Part shown: positions 34,446 to 42,906 of the stretch, piece after piece
Layout: each line of letters opens with the position of its first letter
Position numbering within the stretch: the first letter of the stretch is position 1
NCBI RefSeq assembly: GCF_001907195.1
Contig: NZ_LVWA01000005.1
Span: 744,001-808,000, forward strand
Source of the DNA: Pontibacter flavimaris
GTDB taxonomy: Bacteria; Bacteroidota; Bacteroidia; Cytophagales; Hymenobacteraceae
Direction: 5' to 3'
Length of the DNA: 64,000 nucleotides
Position numbers and translations under genes: made by a program
The notes under the pieces: model-generated
What the model was told of the DNA's origin: nothing
Seen by the model: the letters and a program-made list of their open reading frames with translations, nothing else
Databases searched by the model: none

Positions 34446-35914
34446 TGACCTTACTGCTTATACTTTGTGCGCTGATTTATGGGATCGCCATGCTGTTTAT
34501 ACTTTTGTACAGTATGGCGCAGGCCCACCTGCTGTACCGTTTCCGGCTGTTCCGGAGGCTGGGCAAAAGGGCAGCTCCACCTGCCCCCGAAGTATGGCCG
34601 GCGGTAACAGTGCAACTGCCGGTGTACAACGAGAAGTATGTGGTGGAGCGCCTGATCGATTCGGTGGCAGCCCTGGATTACCCTGCTGATAAACTCGAGG
34701 TGCAGCTGCTTGACGACAGCGATGACGAGACCTCGGAGATCATCAAGATAAAAATAAAGCAGTACCCGCACCTCAACCTGCGGCACATCCGCCGGCCCGA
34801 CCGCAGCGGCTTTAAGGCAGGCGCTCTGAAGTATGGACTGGCCCTGGCGCAAGGGGAGTTTATCGCCATTTTTGATGCTGACTTCACCCCGCAACCGGAC
34901 TTCCTCAAACAAACGATCCCATACTTTGCCAACGCGAAACTGGGTATGGTGCAAACCCGCTGGACGCACCTGAACAAGGACTACTCCATCCTTACCCGGC
35001 TGCAGGCGCTGGCCCTGGACGCGCACTTTTTTGTGGAGCAGGTGGGCCGCAACAGCCAACATGCCTTTATCAACTTTAACGGCACCGGCGGCGTGTGGCG
35101 CAAAGCCACCATCCTGGATGCCGGCAACTGGCAGGACGATACCCTGACCGAGGACCTGGACCTGAGTTACCGCGCCCAATTAAAGGACTGGCAGTTTTTA
35201 TACTTGCCTGAAGTAGAATCGCCGGCGGAGTTGCCCCCCGTGATGAGCGCCCTTAAATCGCAGCAGTTCCGCTGGACCAAGGGCGGGGCCGAGTCGGCGG
35301 TGAAGCACCTGGGCACAGTCCTTCGCTCCGGAAAGCCGCTGCGGACCAAGTACCACGCGCTGGCGCACCTGCTCAACAGCGCGGTGTTTGTGGCGTTGCT
35401 GGTGGCCTCGGTGGCCAGCATCCCGCTGCTCTGGGCGAAGGTACACAACCTGCTGCCCTCAGGTGCCTATGAGGCGGCAGCTGTAATGCTGCTTGGTTTT
35501 GTGGTGATCAGCCTGGTATACTTTCAGGCGAACTTCCTGGGCAAGAGTATGGGTATGCACCGTGTGCTGGGCTTTTTGCTGTACTACCCGCTGTTTTTGT
35601 CGGTGTCGATGGGGATGGCGCTGCACAACGCCGTAGCGGTGTGGGAGGGCTGGACCGGCCGCAAATCGCCCTTTATCCGCACACCCAAATTTAATTTGGA
35701 GGCGCGGCAGCATACCTGGCAGGAGAACTTTTACCGCAACATGCAGATGCCCTTTACTACCTACCTGGAGGGATTGCTGGGGCTGCTGTTCCTGGCCGTG
35801 GCCATTTGGAGCGTGGTGCAGCAGGAGTACGTGATGCTGATTTTCCATAGCATGCTGGCCCTTGGTTACCTGCTGGTTTTTTATCACTCCGCGCTCTCTT
35901 ACCGACGAACTTGA
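34445..35914 (+). CDS. Membrane glycosyltransferase family 2 (cellulose synthase-like)
   Basis: Processive-type inverting glycosyltransferase of 489 residues. One helix (about 1-25) precedes the catalytic domain: VTVQLPVYNE, LLDDSDD (D1), IFDADF (DxD), TEDLDLSYRA (catalytic Asp) and QQFRWTKGG (QxxRW), the full set for cellulose/mannan synthases; C-terminal helices follow (about 310-490). ATG at 34445 overlaps the polyferredoxin stop (TAATG), indicating coupled translation. It lacks a PilZ domain. The closest general type is CslA-like glucomannan synthase, but the product is unknown. Confidence 0.9.
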   Translation: MTLLLILCALIYGIAMLFILLYSMAQAHLLYRFRLFRRLGKRAAPPAPEVWPAVTVQLPVYNEKYVVERLIDSVAALDYPADKLEVQLLDDSDDETSEIIKIKIKQYPHLNLRHIRRPDRSGFKAGALKYGLALAQGEFIAIFDADFTPQPDFLKQTIPYFANAKLGMVQTRWTHLNKDYSILTRLQALALDAHFFVEQVGRNSQHAFINFNGTGGVWRKATILDAGNWQDDTLTEDLDLSYRAQLKDWQFLYLPEVESPAELPPVMSALKSQQFRWTKGGAESAVKHLGTVLRSGKPLRTKYHALAHLLNSAVFVALLVASVASIPLLWAKVHNLLPSGAYEAAAVMLLGFVVISLVYFQANFLGKSMGMHRVLGFLLYYPLFLSVSMGMALHNAVAVWEGWTGRKSPFIRTPKFNLEARQHTWQENFYRNMQMPFTTYLEGLLGLLFLAVAIWSVVQQEYVMLIFHSMLALGYLLVFYHSALSYRRT

Positions 35915-35917
35915 CCT

Positions 35918-36283
35918 ATGGCTGCCAAACTGTTTTTTGTGTACAACGCCGAGTCGGGCTTTTTCAACAAGCTTACTGATTTTGCACACAAGGCCATCTC
36001 CCCAAAAACCTATTCCTGCAGCCTCTGTGCCCTTACCTACGGCCGTTTCGAGATGTTCCCGGAGTGGGCTGCATACCTGAAAACACTGCCTTGCGAGCTT
36101 AGTTTTATCTATAAAAATGAGTGGACGTTTGGTGATGTCTGCAACAAGTTTCCGGTGGTGGCGCTGCAACAGGAAGGCAAGGTAGCAGTGCTGCTGACGG
36201 CTGAAGAACTGGATAGTATGCGGTCGCTGGAGGAGCTGAAAGACAGGCTGAACGGGGCGCTGCAGCAGGTGCCTAAAGTATAG
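35918..36283 (+). CDS. Conserved small protein of unknown function
   Basis: 121 residues beginning three bases after the glycosyltransferase stop, so surely co-transcribed. Not recognised. It opens with KLFFVYNAESGFFNKLTDFAHK, has a CxxC pair in YSCSLCALTYG (about 33-43) and a third and fourth Cys further on (LPCELSF, DVCNKFP). The pattern is that of a small soluble, possibly thiol- or metal-linked protein. Its position next to redox and glycosyltransferase genes suggests an accessory role; this is inference only. Confidence 0.7.
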   Translation: MAAKLFFVYNAESGFFNKLTDFAHKAISPKTYSCSLCALTYGRFEMFPEWAAYLKTLPCELSFIYKNEWTFGDVCNKFPVVALQQEGKVAVLLTAEELDSMRSLEELKDRLNGALQQVPKV

Positions 36284-36359
36284 CCTGTTGCTTCCTGTTT
36301 TTGAATTTAAAGTATACATTGCAAAGCGGCTCTTTGCCCAAAGCCTTGCTATTACGACC

Positions 36360-37262
36360 ATGAAAAAGCTCCTATACCTTACCCTGTTTATACTTCTGGC
36401 GGGCTGCAGCTCCGGCGGCTCGCGCAACATGGACTACGATGCCTTTGGCGCCTACTGGTTTCAGGGGAAAGCAGAAATCAACACCTATGCTCTGGAGCAA
36501 TACCGCTATGGCGAGAAGCGAAATGGGGAGGCGGTGCTGATCTTTGTGACGGAGGATTTCTCCAGAAAGAAGCAGGTAAAGCTGGATAACCCGCAGGACA
36601 ACGAGGATGATGCCCAGAAGGTGCTGAAGCTGAACCTGACGAAGAAGTTCGTGACCGGCATTTACCCTTACTCGATGATGCTGTCGGTTTTTACACCCGT
36701 GTACGATCATGTGCCGGCCGTGAAGGTGACAGCCAGCGTGCAGGAGTGGTGCGGGCACACGTTCACCCAGCTCAACAGGAAGGACGGAAAGTATAAGGCG
36801 CGGCAGTTCTCCTACTTTGAGCAGGATGGCGACAAGGAAATATCCCTCGATGCCATGCCCGAAGACAACCTCTGGACGCTGCTGCGCCTGCACCCCAACC
36901 AGGTGCCGACGGGTGAGGTGCAGCTCATCCCCGCGCTGCTGGACCAGCGGCTGACGCATGAAAAACTGGAGGCGGAGGAGGCGGAGATAAGTATAAATCC
37001 GGCCAAGAAAAGTATGGCAGGCTTCGCGGAGGCCGACCTGCAGGTGCTGGAGGTGAGGTATACGTCGTACCCGCGTACCCTGCGCGTTTTTTATACTTCC
37101 GCTTTTCCCTTCGAGATAGCCGGTTGGGAGGAGGTACGCACGCTAAGGAACGGGCAGCAGGAGGTGAGCCGCGCCACCCGCAAAGCCAAAATGGTAACCG
37201 ACTACTGGACCAAAAATAAGAACGAGCACGAGCCGCTGCGGCGGGAGTTGAAGCTGAAGTAG
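36360..37262 (+). CDS. Predicted lipoprotein of unknown function
   Basis: 300 residues from ATG at 36360, with signal peptide and lipobox ending LLAGC (Cys about 17) followed by SSGGS. The mature part has YDAFGAYWFQGKAEINTYALEQYRYG and VQEWCGHTFTQLN, and no catalytic motif I recognise. The longer open frame from 36288 would bury the signal peptide. 76 bp separate it from the small protein upstream, so it may belong to the same transcription unit. Probably anchored in the outer or inner membrane facing the periplasm. Confidence 0.8.
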   Translation: MKKLLYLTLFILLAGCSSGGSRNMDYDAFGAYWFQGKAEINTYALEQYRYGEKRNGEAVLIFVTEDFSRKKQVKLDNPQDNEDDAQKVLKLNLTKKFVTGIYPYSMMLSVFTPVYDHVPAVKVTASVQEWCGHTFTQLNRKDGKYKARQFSYFEQDGDKEISLDAMPEDNLWTLLRLHPNQVPTGEVQLIPALLDQRLTHEKLEAEEAEISINPAKKSMAGFAEADLQVLEVRYTSYPRTLRVFYTSAFPFEIAGWEEVRTLRNGQQEVSRATRKAKMVTDYWTKNKNEHEPLRRELKLK

Positions 37263-37305
37263 TTGGTGAGGTTTGATACTCGGCCTTTGTTTTTTAGGCG
37301 CTGCT

Positions 37306-37503
37306 ATACTTTATATACTTGCTGTTCCGGACGTTCTTGTCCGGAACCAAAGCCGCTGCGGATTTCCTAATCCGCGTTGCCTATACTTTCATGCTTGATC
37401 TATACTTCCTTAGCCGCCGCTTCCTTCCGCTTGATACAAGCTATACTTGCTAGCTACCGCTGATCCTGTAGTTCCCACAAACCCATAGTTGCATCTCATA
37501 CTT
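37306..37503 (-). repeat. One-directional array of six ATACTT words
   Basis: Copies start at 37306, 37315, 37383, 37402, 37443 and 37498, all in the same orientation (AAGTAT on the minus strand). About 0.06 copies would be expected by chance in 200 bases. The last three lie within the dispersed repeat shared with 60 kb. Confidence 0.8.
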
Positions 37504-37720
37504 TGGCTCCCTCAAGCCCGAGAGGGATCGCCTTCGGGCATCGCGCTGTGTTCCCTCCTGCGCCAAGGCGCTGCCCTTGACGGGCACCGGATCTCACAAG
37601 GCGCTCAACCCAAGGACTGGGATCAGTTCGATAGCTACGGCTTTGTCATCTCGACCTTTGGGAGAGATCTCTTTAGAATTCCAGATAGATCTCTCGCCCT
37701 GCTCGAGATGACAAAAAAGT
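37400..37720 (+). repeat. Dispersed repeat module A, copy 1
   Basis: About 320 bases that match, in inverted orientation and with scattered changes, 59971-60296. Shared landmarks are CTATACTTCC, GCTGATCCT, CATACTTTGG, CCCGAGAGGG, CATCGCGCTGTGTTCCCT, CTCACAAGGCGCTCAACCCA and CTCGCCCTGCTCGAGATGACA. Both copies keep a similar frame (PDRSLALLEMT at its end), a pattern widely seen in spurious protein predictions from Bacteroidota; I treat it as non-coding. Confidence 0.8.
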
Positions 37721-37736
37721 ATAGCAACAAGTATGG

Positions 37737-37890
37737 TTCCCCTCTCAGGAGAGGTAGTGGTGGGTTTAAACTTTTGCTGATAGTAACAGAAACTATGATA
37801 CTTATACTTTAGCATCAGTAATGCCAGACTCCCCTCCTTAGACAAGTCTTGGATCCCGAACTTGTTTCGGGAGAGGGGTGGGGTGGTTGG
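37737..37890 (+). repeat. Dispersed repeat module B, copy 1 (CCCCTC/GAGGGG type)
   Basis: Two palindromic pieces: CCCCTCTCAGGAGAGG near the left end and CCCCTCCTTAG...GGGAGAGGGGTGGGG to the right. It lies directly after module A, as in the inverted copy at 59.87 kb. Confidence 0.6.
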
Positions 37891-37978
37891 ATCCGGTATT
37901 GCAAGAGCTCAACCCTATTTTAGGGGGTGGTTTATACTTGAACAGAGGGGCGGTTAGCCCCAGTACTGCCAAACTCCT

Positions 37979-39061
37979 CTACAACTCCAGCGTGAGTTGG
38001 TACCCTTCGCGCAGGCGGTCGTGCTGGTAGGTGAGGCTGGAGACGGAGATGCCCAACAGGCGCACCGGGTAAGCGGGTAGCTGCGGCGTGCGCAACAGTT
38101 CCCGGGCAATGGTATAAATGGCATCGGCAGAGGAAAACTCACCTAAGTAAGTCTTGCTGCGGGTATTCAGTGTAAAGTCGAAGTACTTGATCTTGAGCGT
38201 AACCGTTTTGGCGCTGGCCTGCAGACGGGCCATGTCCTGGGCCACTTCTTCGGAGAGGTGCTGCAGGCGCTCCAGCAGATCATCTTCCTCGGTAAGGTCC
38301 GCATCAAAGGTGCGCTCCGAGCCGATGGATTTGCGGATACGGTGTGGTTGTACGTCACGCTCGTCCTGGGCACGGGCTACGCGGTAGTAGTAGCGGCCCA
38401 CCTTACCAAAATGGCGCACCAGTTCTTCTTCCGTTCGCTCCCGCAAATCAGCCCCGGTCAAAATGCCCATGCTTTGCATTTTGGCTGCCGTTACCCTGCC
38501 AATGCCATGAAACTTCTCTATCTGCAGCCCCGCCACCAGCTGCTCCGCCTTGTCCGGTGTTATCAGCGTGAAGCCGTCGGGCTTGTTCATGTCGGAGGCG
38601 ATCTTGGCCAGAAACTTATTGTACGACACGCCCGCCGAGGCGGTGAGGCCTGTCTCCTCGAAGATCCGCTGCTTGATTTCTTTGGCGATGATGCTGGCCG
38701 ATGGCATGCTGATCTTGTTCTCTGTCACGTCCAGGTAGGCCTCGTCGAGCGAGAGCGGCTCCACCAGGTCAGTATAGCAATGGAAGATCTCCCGAATCTG
38801 CCGCGACACCGCCTTGTATACCTCAAACCGGCCCTTCACAAATATGAGGTGGGGGCAGCGCTGGGCCGCTATTTTAGAGGCGAGTGCAGAGTGTACGCCA
38901 TACTTGCGGGCTTCGTAGCTGGCGGCGGCCACCACGCCCCGTGCTTTGGAACCGCCCACAGCCACGGGTTTTCCGCGCAGCTCGGGGTTGTCGCGCTGCT
39001 CCACGGAGGCAAAAAAGGCGTCCATGTCGATGTGGATGATCTTGCGGATGGGCTGTTCCAA
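37979..39061 (-). CDS. dinB: DNA polymerase IV (Y family)
   Basis: Error-prone translesion polymerase of 360 residues. Motifs: HIDMDAFFASVEQRDNP with the first metal-binding Asp near residue 10, YEARKYGVHSAL, SLDEAYLDVT with the second Asp/Glu pair, the helix-hairpin-helix IEKFHGIGRVTA, and a little-finger domain to the C-terminus. I prefer the TTG at 39061 (reading EQPIRKIIHIDMD) because the family begins there and a -7 box (39088-39081) would lie inside the longer frame from ATG 39133. The longer form cannot be excluded. No beta-clamp motif was looked for in detail. Confidence 0.92.
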   Translation of the reverse strand: MEQPIRKIIHIDMDAFFASVEQRDNPELRGKPVAVGGSKARGVVAAASYEARKYGVHSALASKIAAQRCPHLIFVKGRFEVYKAVSRQIREIFHCYTDLVEPLSLDEAYLDVTENKISMPSASIIAKEIKQRIFEETGLTASAGVSYNKFLAKIASDMNKPDGFTLITPDKAEQLVAGLQIEKFHGIGRVTAAKMQSMGILTGADLRERTEEELVRHFGKVGRYYYRVARAQDERDVQPHRIRKSIGSERTFDADLTEEDDLLERLQHLSEEVAQDMARLQASAKTVTLKIKYFDFTLNTRSKTYLGEFSSADAIYTIARELLRTPQLPAYPVRLLGISVSSLTYQHDRLREGYQLTLEL

Positions 39062-39080
39062 AGTATGGCTTTTATACTTG

Positions 39081-39088
39081 CAAAGATA
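39081..39088 (-). promoter_or_regulatory. dinB: Probable -7 promoter box of dinB
   Basis: On the minus strand TATCTTTG, an exact match to the Bacteroidota TAnnTTTG box, 20 bases before the TTG start. The implied leader is about a dozen bases and contains AAGTATAAA. No clear -33 element was seen. Confidence 0.45.
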
Positions 39089-39178
39089 CAAAAACCGCTG
39101 CAGGAAGTACAGCGCCTGTCGCTGCTTTGCCATATTTTCAAGGGAGTCGCCCTGCTCCGAAAACTCCTGATCGCACTC

Positions 39179-40567
39179 CTACGCCATCACCGCCGGCTTG
39201 ATGTTCTGGTTTACCTTAAACAGGTTTTCAGGGTCATACTGATACTTGATGTGCGCCAGCCGGGCGTAGTTGTCGCGGTAGGTGGCCCGGATGCGCTCGT
39301 CTCCTTCCTCCATCATAAAATTAACATAGGCGCCGCCTGCGGAGTAAGGGTGCAGGGCATCAAAGTATGATTTTGTCCAGGTAGTGATTTTCTCCTTGTT
39401 GGCCGGATCGGGATCCACGCCGATAATGACCTGCGACCAGTTGGCGTCGCGGAAGCTCCAGGCAGTGGCGTCTTTGTCCAGCTCATGCGCCGCACCGTTG
39501 ACGGGGTACAGGTGCATGGAAGACTGTGGACTCGGCAGTTTTCGGGCAAATTCCAGGTGGCGGTCGATGGCCTCATCGCTGATTTCTTTCACAAAGTCGG
39601 CGCGCCAGTACCACTGGTGGCCGGGTGGATAAAGCGGGTCGAACATACTTTGCAATGCCGGGTGCGGCAGCGGACCTACCAGGTCGATGATGGGGCGGGG
39701 GCTCATACTTCGGATAGGGCCGAAGACTTCCTCCACTTTCTCCGGAGCCCCGGTATAACACCACACCACGCCGCCCACAATCTTGTTATGGTGCTCTGCC
39801 GGAAAGGGGGCTGCAGGCGGTACCTGGATGAAAGCAAAAAAGCCGTTCAGGTCTTCGGGTGCCTCTAGTATGAAATCGCGCCACCACTGCAGCACCTCTT
39901 TCACCTGGTCCAGTTCCCAGAGCATGGGGCCGGCATAATCCATACTTACAGGGTGCAGCTTGAACAGGAAAGAAGTTACCACCCCGAAATTGCCGCCGCC
40001 CCCGCGAATAGCCCAGAATAGGTCTTCATGTGCTGTTTCGCTTGCTTTTACGAGGCTGCCGTCCGCCAGCACCACATCCGCCTCCAGCAGGTTATCAATG
40101 GTTAAGCCATACGTGCGTGTCAGGTGGCCGATGCCGCCTCCGAGGGTGAGCCCGCCTACGCCGGTGGTCGAAATAATGCCACTGGGTGTTGCCAGGCCAA
40201 AGGCATGGGTGGCGTGGTCTACCTTGCCCCAGGTGCAGCCACCCTCCACCCGCACCGTTTTCTTCTCCGGGTTCACCTGCACCCCGTTCAAATGCGACAG
40301 GTCGATAACCAGCCCGTCGTCGCAGATGCCCAGCCCGCCGCCGTTATGCCCGCCTCCCCGGATGGCCACCAGCAGGTTGTTCTCGCGGGCAAAGTTCACG
40401 GCGTAGATCACATCGGCCACATCCTCGCCCATGGCAATGAGGCGGGGGTGCTTGTCGATCATGGCATTGTATACTTTGCGGGCCACCTCATAGCCGCTCT
40501 CGCCGGGCTGAATCACAGGGCCCCGCATACTTGCCTTCAGTTGTTGAATGCTGCTTTCCTCCACCAT
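39179..40567 (-). CDS. FAD-linked oxidase of the berberine-bridge type
   Basis: 462-residue oxidase of the PCMH/VAO fold. The FAD domain has VAIRGGGHNGGGLG with His74 as the likely covalent FAD link, DLSHLNGVQV, GGCTWGKVDHATHAFGLATP and TGVGGLTLGGGIGHLTRTYG. The Cys that forms the second flavin bond in bicovalent members is not present there (STTGVGG). The C-terminal BBE segment YVNFMMEEG...YDPENLFKVNQNI is complete. There is no signal peptide. Substrates in this family include sugars, alkaloids and other alcohols; none can be assigned. Monocistronic, 45 bp from the longer dinB frame. Confidence 0.9.
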   Translation of the reverse strand: MVEESSIQQLKASMRGPVIQPGESGYEVARKVYNAMIDKHPRLIAMGEDVADVIYAVNFARENNLLVAIRGGGHNGGGLGICDDGLVIDLSHLNGVQVNPEKKTVRVEGGCTWGKVDHATHAFGLATPSGIISTTGVGGLTLGGGIGHLTRTYGLTIDNLLEADVVLADGSLVKASETAHEDLFWAIRGGGGNFGVVTSFLFKLHPVSMDYAGPMLWELDQVKEVLQWWRDFILEAPEDLNGFFAFIQVPPAAPFPAEHHNKIVGGVVWCYTGAPEKVEEVFGPIRSMSPRPIIDLVGPLPHPALQSMFDPLYPPGHQWYWRADFVKEISDEAIDRHLEFARKLPSPQSSMHLYPVNGAAHELDKDATAWSFRDANWSQVIIGVDPDPANKEKITTWTKSYFDALHPYSAGGAYVNFMMEEGDERIRATYRDNYARLAHIKYQYDPENLFKVNQNIKPAVMA

Positions 40568-41016
40568 ACCGGCCTCCCTTTCTTAAAAAATGCAACCTAA
40601 TGCAGCCTCGGGCCTAGGGATGGGGTACTGCCAATGCGACTGGTCAAGGTGCAATAAATCAATTGAATAACAGTAAAGTATACGAGTGTAATAAGGCCGT
40701 AGGAATTGGCTCGCCGAAAAATGCGTAAGGGTAGGCGGTACGTCCTTGAAGCCTTGCAGGGAGTGGGTAAAGCGGCGCTTGCTCTTTTACATAGTTACTC
40801 CGTTTAGGGCTAAAGTGATCTAATTTGGATCGCTCAGGCAAGCCCGCCGTAGAGGTATTGCCTCAAAAACCATACAACACAGGTAACCATGATTGTACCG
40901 CATCTATTTGCTGCCGTACCCGCCGCGTGACTTACCCGTAAAAGTATAGTCTCTGAAAGTATGATCACCCGCCTGCATGCCAACGTATAAACAGGCCTAC
41001 TAACCACTAACAAGCT
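40568..41016. other. Intergenic region, no gene seen
   Basis: 449 bases between divergently transcribed genes. Three AAGTAT copies occur (near 40676, 40943 and 40957). No RNA gene, repeat or terminator was recognised. Confidence 0.5.
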
Positions 41017-41697
41017 ATGAAAGTATTATTTGTCTTAACATCCCACGCAGAACTGGGTACTACCGGCAAGAAGACCGGTTTTTGGGTAGAGGAATTCGCC
41101 GCGCCCTACTATGTGCTGGCCGATGCGGGTATAGAGGTAACGCTGGCCTCGCCGGAGGGGGGGCAGCCGCCCATTGACCCGAGCAGCGAGGCGCCCGGTG
41201 CCCAGACCGACGCCACCAAGCGCTACTACCAGGATACGGAACTGCTGCAGAAACTGCAAAACACCCGAAAGCTAAGCAGCGTGAGTGCAGATGATTTCGA
41301 CGCCGTGTTTTACCCCGGTGGCCATGGCCCGCTGTGGGACCTGAGTGAAAACGAGGACTCCGTGAAGCTGATAGAGGCTTTTGCAAAACAGAAGAAGCCC
41401 GTGGCCGCAGTGTGCCATGCGCCAGCCGTTTTTGCCAGGGTAAAGAACGAGCAGGGCGAGCCGTTTGTGAAAGGCAAGCAGGTAACCGGCTTCACCAACT
41501 CCGAGGAGGAAGCGGTGAAGTTAACGGAGGTGGTGCCGTTTCTGGTAGAGGACAAACTAAAGGAACTGGGCGCTGATTACTCCAAGGTGGCTGACTGGCA
41601 GCCGCACGTGGTCCGCGACGGGTTGCTGATCACGGGCCAGAACCCGGCTTCGTCGGAGGGGGCAGCACAGGAACTGCTGGAACTGATCCAGAAATAA
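41017..41697 (+). CDS. DJ-1/PfpI family protein (Hsp31/glyoxalase III-like)
   Basis: 226-residue class I glutamine-amidotransferase-fold protein. The nucleophile elbow is AVCHAPAVF with Cys133 followed by His134. FWVEEFAAPYYVLADAG near the N-terminus provides the conserved Glu pair, and FYPGGHGPLWDLSEN the loop typical of the glyoxalase III/Hsp31 branch. It probably detoxifies methylglyoxal or repairs glycated proteins under stress. Transcribed alone; AAGTATT follows the start (ATGAAAGTATTA). Confidence 0.9.
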   Translation: MKVLFVLTSHAELGTTGKKTGFWVEEFAAPYYVLADAGIEVTLASPEGGQPPIDPSSEAPGAQTDATKRYYQDTELLQKLQNTRKLSSVSADDFDAVFYPGGHGPLWDLSENEDSVKLIEAFAKQKKPVAAVCHAPAVFARVKNEQGEPFVKGKQVTGFTNSEEEAVKLTEVVPFLVEDKLKELGADYSKVADWQPHVVRDGLLITGQNPASSEGAAQELLELIQK

Positions 41698-41848
41698 GGG
41701 TCAGGATCCCGCTCAGCATAAAACCGTCCGGTGTGATTTTTCATCTCCGCAGCGAAAGTATACCGCTTATTTATACTTTTTATACTTCCGGCAACTACAA
41801 TAGGGACCAAACCAATTTATACTTCCGCCGCCACCACAGCGCTTTAAC

Positions 41849-42736
41849 ATGGCAACGCTTCTCGATTTTATAGGCAACACGCCACTGGTGGAGCTGACCC
41901 ACCTCCACACGAAACCCGGCGTGAGGCTGTACGCCAAGCTGGAGGGCAACAACCCCGGCGGCAGCGTAAAAGACCGCGCCGCCTATAGCATGATCAAAGG
42001 CGCGCTGGACCGCGGTGAGTTAAAGCCGGGGATGAAACTGATCGAGGCCACCAGCGGGAATACCGGGATTGCGTTGGCCATGATAGCGCGTCTTTTTAGG
42101 GTGGAGATCGAGTTGGTCATGCCGGCCAGCGCCACCAAAGAACGGGTGCAGACGATGGAGGCTTTTGGAGCAAAAGTTATCCTTACGCCCGCCGAAAAAT
42201 CAATGGAAGGGGCGATAGATTATGTGGCGGAGCGGATGGAGAAAGGCGGTTACCTGGTGCTGAACCAGTTTGGTAACCCCGACAATTACCTGGCACACGA
42301 GCGCACCACCGGCCCCGAGATCTGGCGCGACACCGAAGGCAGGGTCACGCATTTCGTCTCCTCGATGGGCACTACGGGCACCATCATGGGCGTGTCACGC
42401 TACCTGAAGGAGCAGAACCCGCAGGTGCAGATCATCGGTGCGCAGCCGGTGGAGGGGTCGCAGATCCCGGGCATCCGCAGGTGGCCAGCGGAGTACCTGC
42501 CTAAAATATTCGAGCCCAAACGCGTGGACCGCACCATCGACGTGAGCCAGGACGAGGCCACCGCCATGACCCGGCGGCTGGCCAGGGAAGAGGGCGTCTT
42601 TGCCGGCATGAGCAGCGGCGGCGCTGTGCATGTGGCTACTAAACTGATCGAGGAATTAAAAGAGGGCGTGGTCGTTTGTATTATCTGCGACCGCGGCGAC
42701 CGCTACCTGTCCTCGGAGCTGTTTGCGGCGCGGTAA
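41849..42736 (+). CDS. cysM: Cysteine synthase B
   Basis: PLP-dependent O-acetylserine (or O-phosphoserine) sulfhydrylase that makes cysteine. 295 residues, the usual CysM length. The PLP lysine is Lys41 in NNPGGSVKDRAA; the phosphate loop is SSMGTTGTIMG, and the substrate loop EATSGNTGIALAMI. The CysM-type EGSQIPGIRRWPAEYLPKIF supports the B isozyme over CysK. The upstream 150 bp carry four or five AAGTAT/ATACTT copies. Confidence 0.94.
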   Translation: MATLLDFIGNTPLVELTHLHTKPGVRLYAKLEGNNPGGSVKDRAAYSMIKGALDRGELKPGMKLIEATSGNTGIALAMIARLFRVEIELVMPASATKERVQTMEAFGAKVILTPAEKSMEGAIDYVAERMEKGGYLVLNQFGNPDNYLAHERTTGPEIWRDTEGRVTHFVSSMGTTGTIMGVSRYLKEQNPQVQIIGAQPVEGSQIPGIRRWPAEYLPKIFEPKRVDRTIDVSQDEATAMTRRLAREEGVFAGMSSGGAVHVATKLIEELKEGVVVCIICDRGDRYLSSELFAAR

Positions 42737-42906
42737 GCAAGTATGGCTGGCGGCTCCAAGGAGCTTTTTTTACCAGGATACATGTATCTCCAAAGGTGTA
42801 GATGTATACTTATAGAAGCAATCGACGAGCCCCGAAAGTATAAATCCTTAAACTTGTGTGGTTATATGGGAGTATGCATATTTGTGTACATACATTGACT
42901 TGTGAA

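Larger units (their letters stand above)
37263..37978. other. Repeat-rich intergenic region
   Basis: 716 bases without a real gene. From left to right: an ATACTT array, a dispersed-repeat module with a protein-like but probably non-coding frame, and a CCCCTCC/GGAGGGG module. The whole arrangement recurs inverted between hutU and hutI. Confidence 0.7.

Noticed and set aside
37489..37812. Open frame of 107 residues within repeat module A, with a similar frame at 59935-60204 (minus)
   Set aside because: Both lie in the dispersed repeat and diverge with insertions and deletions; the shared ending PDRSLALLEMT is typical of repeat-derived spurious predictions.
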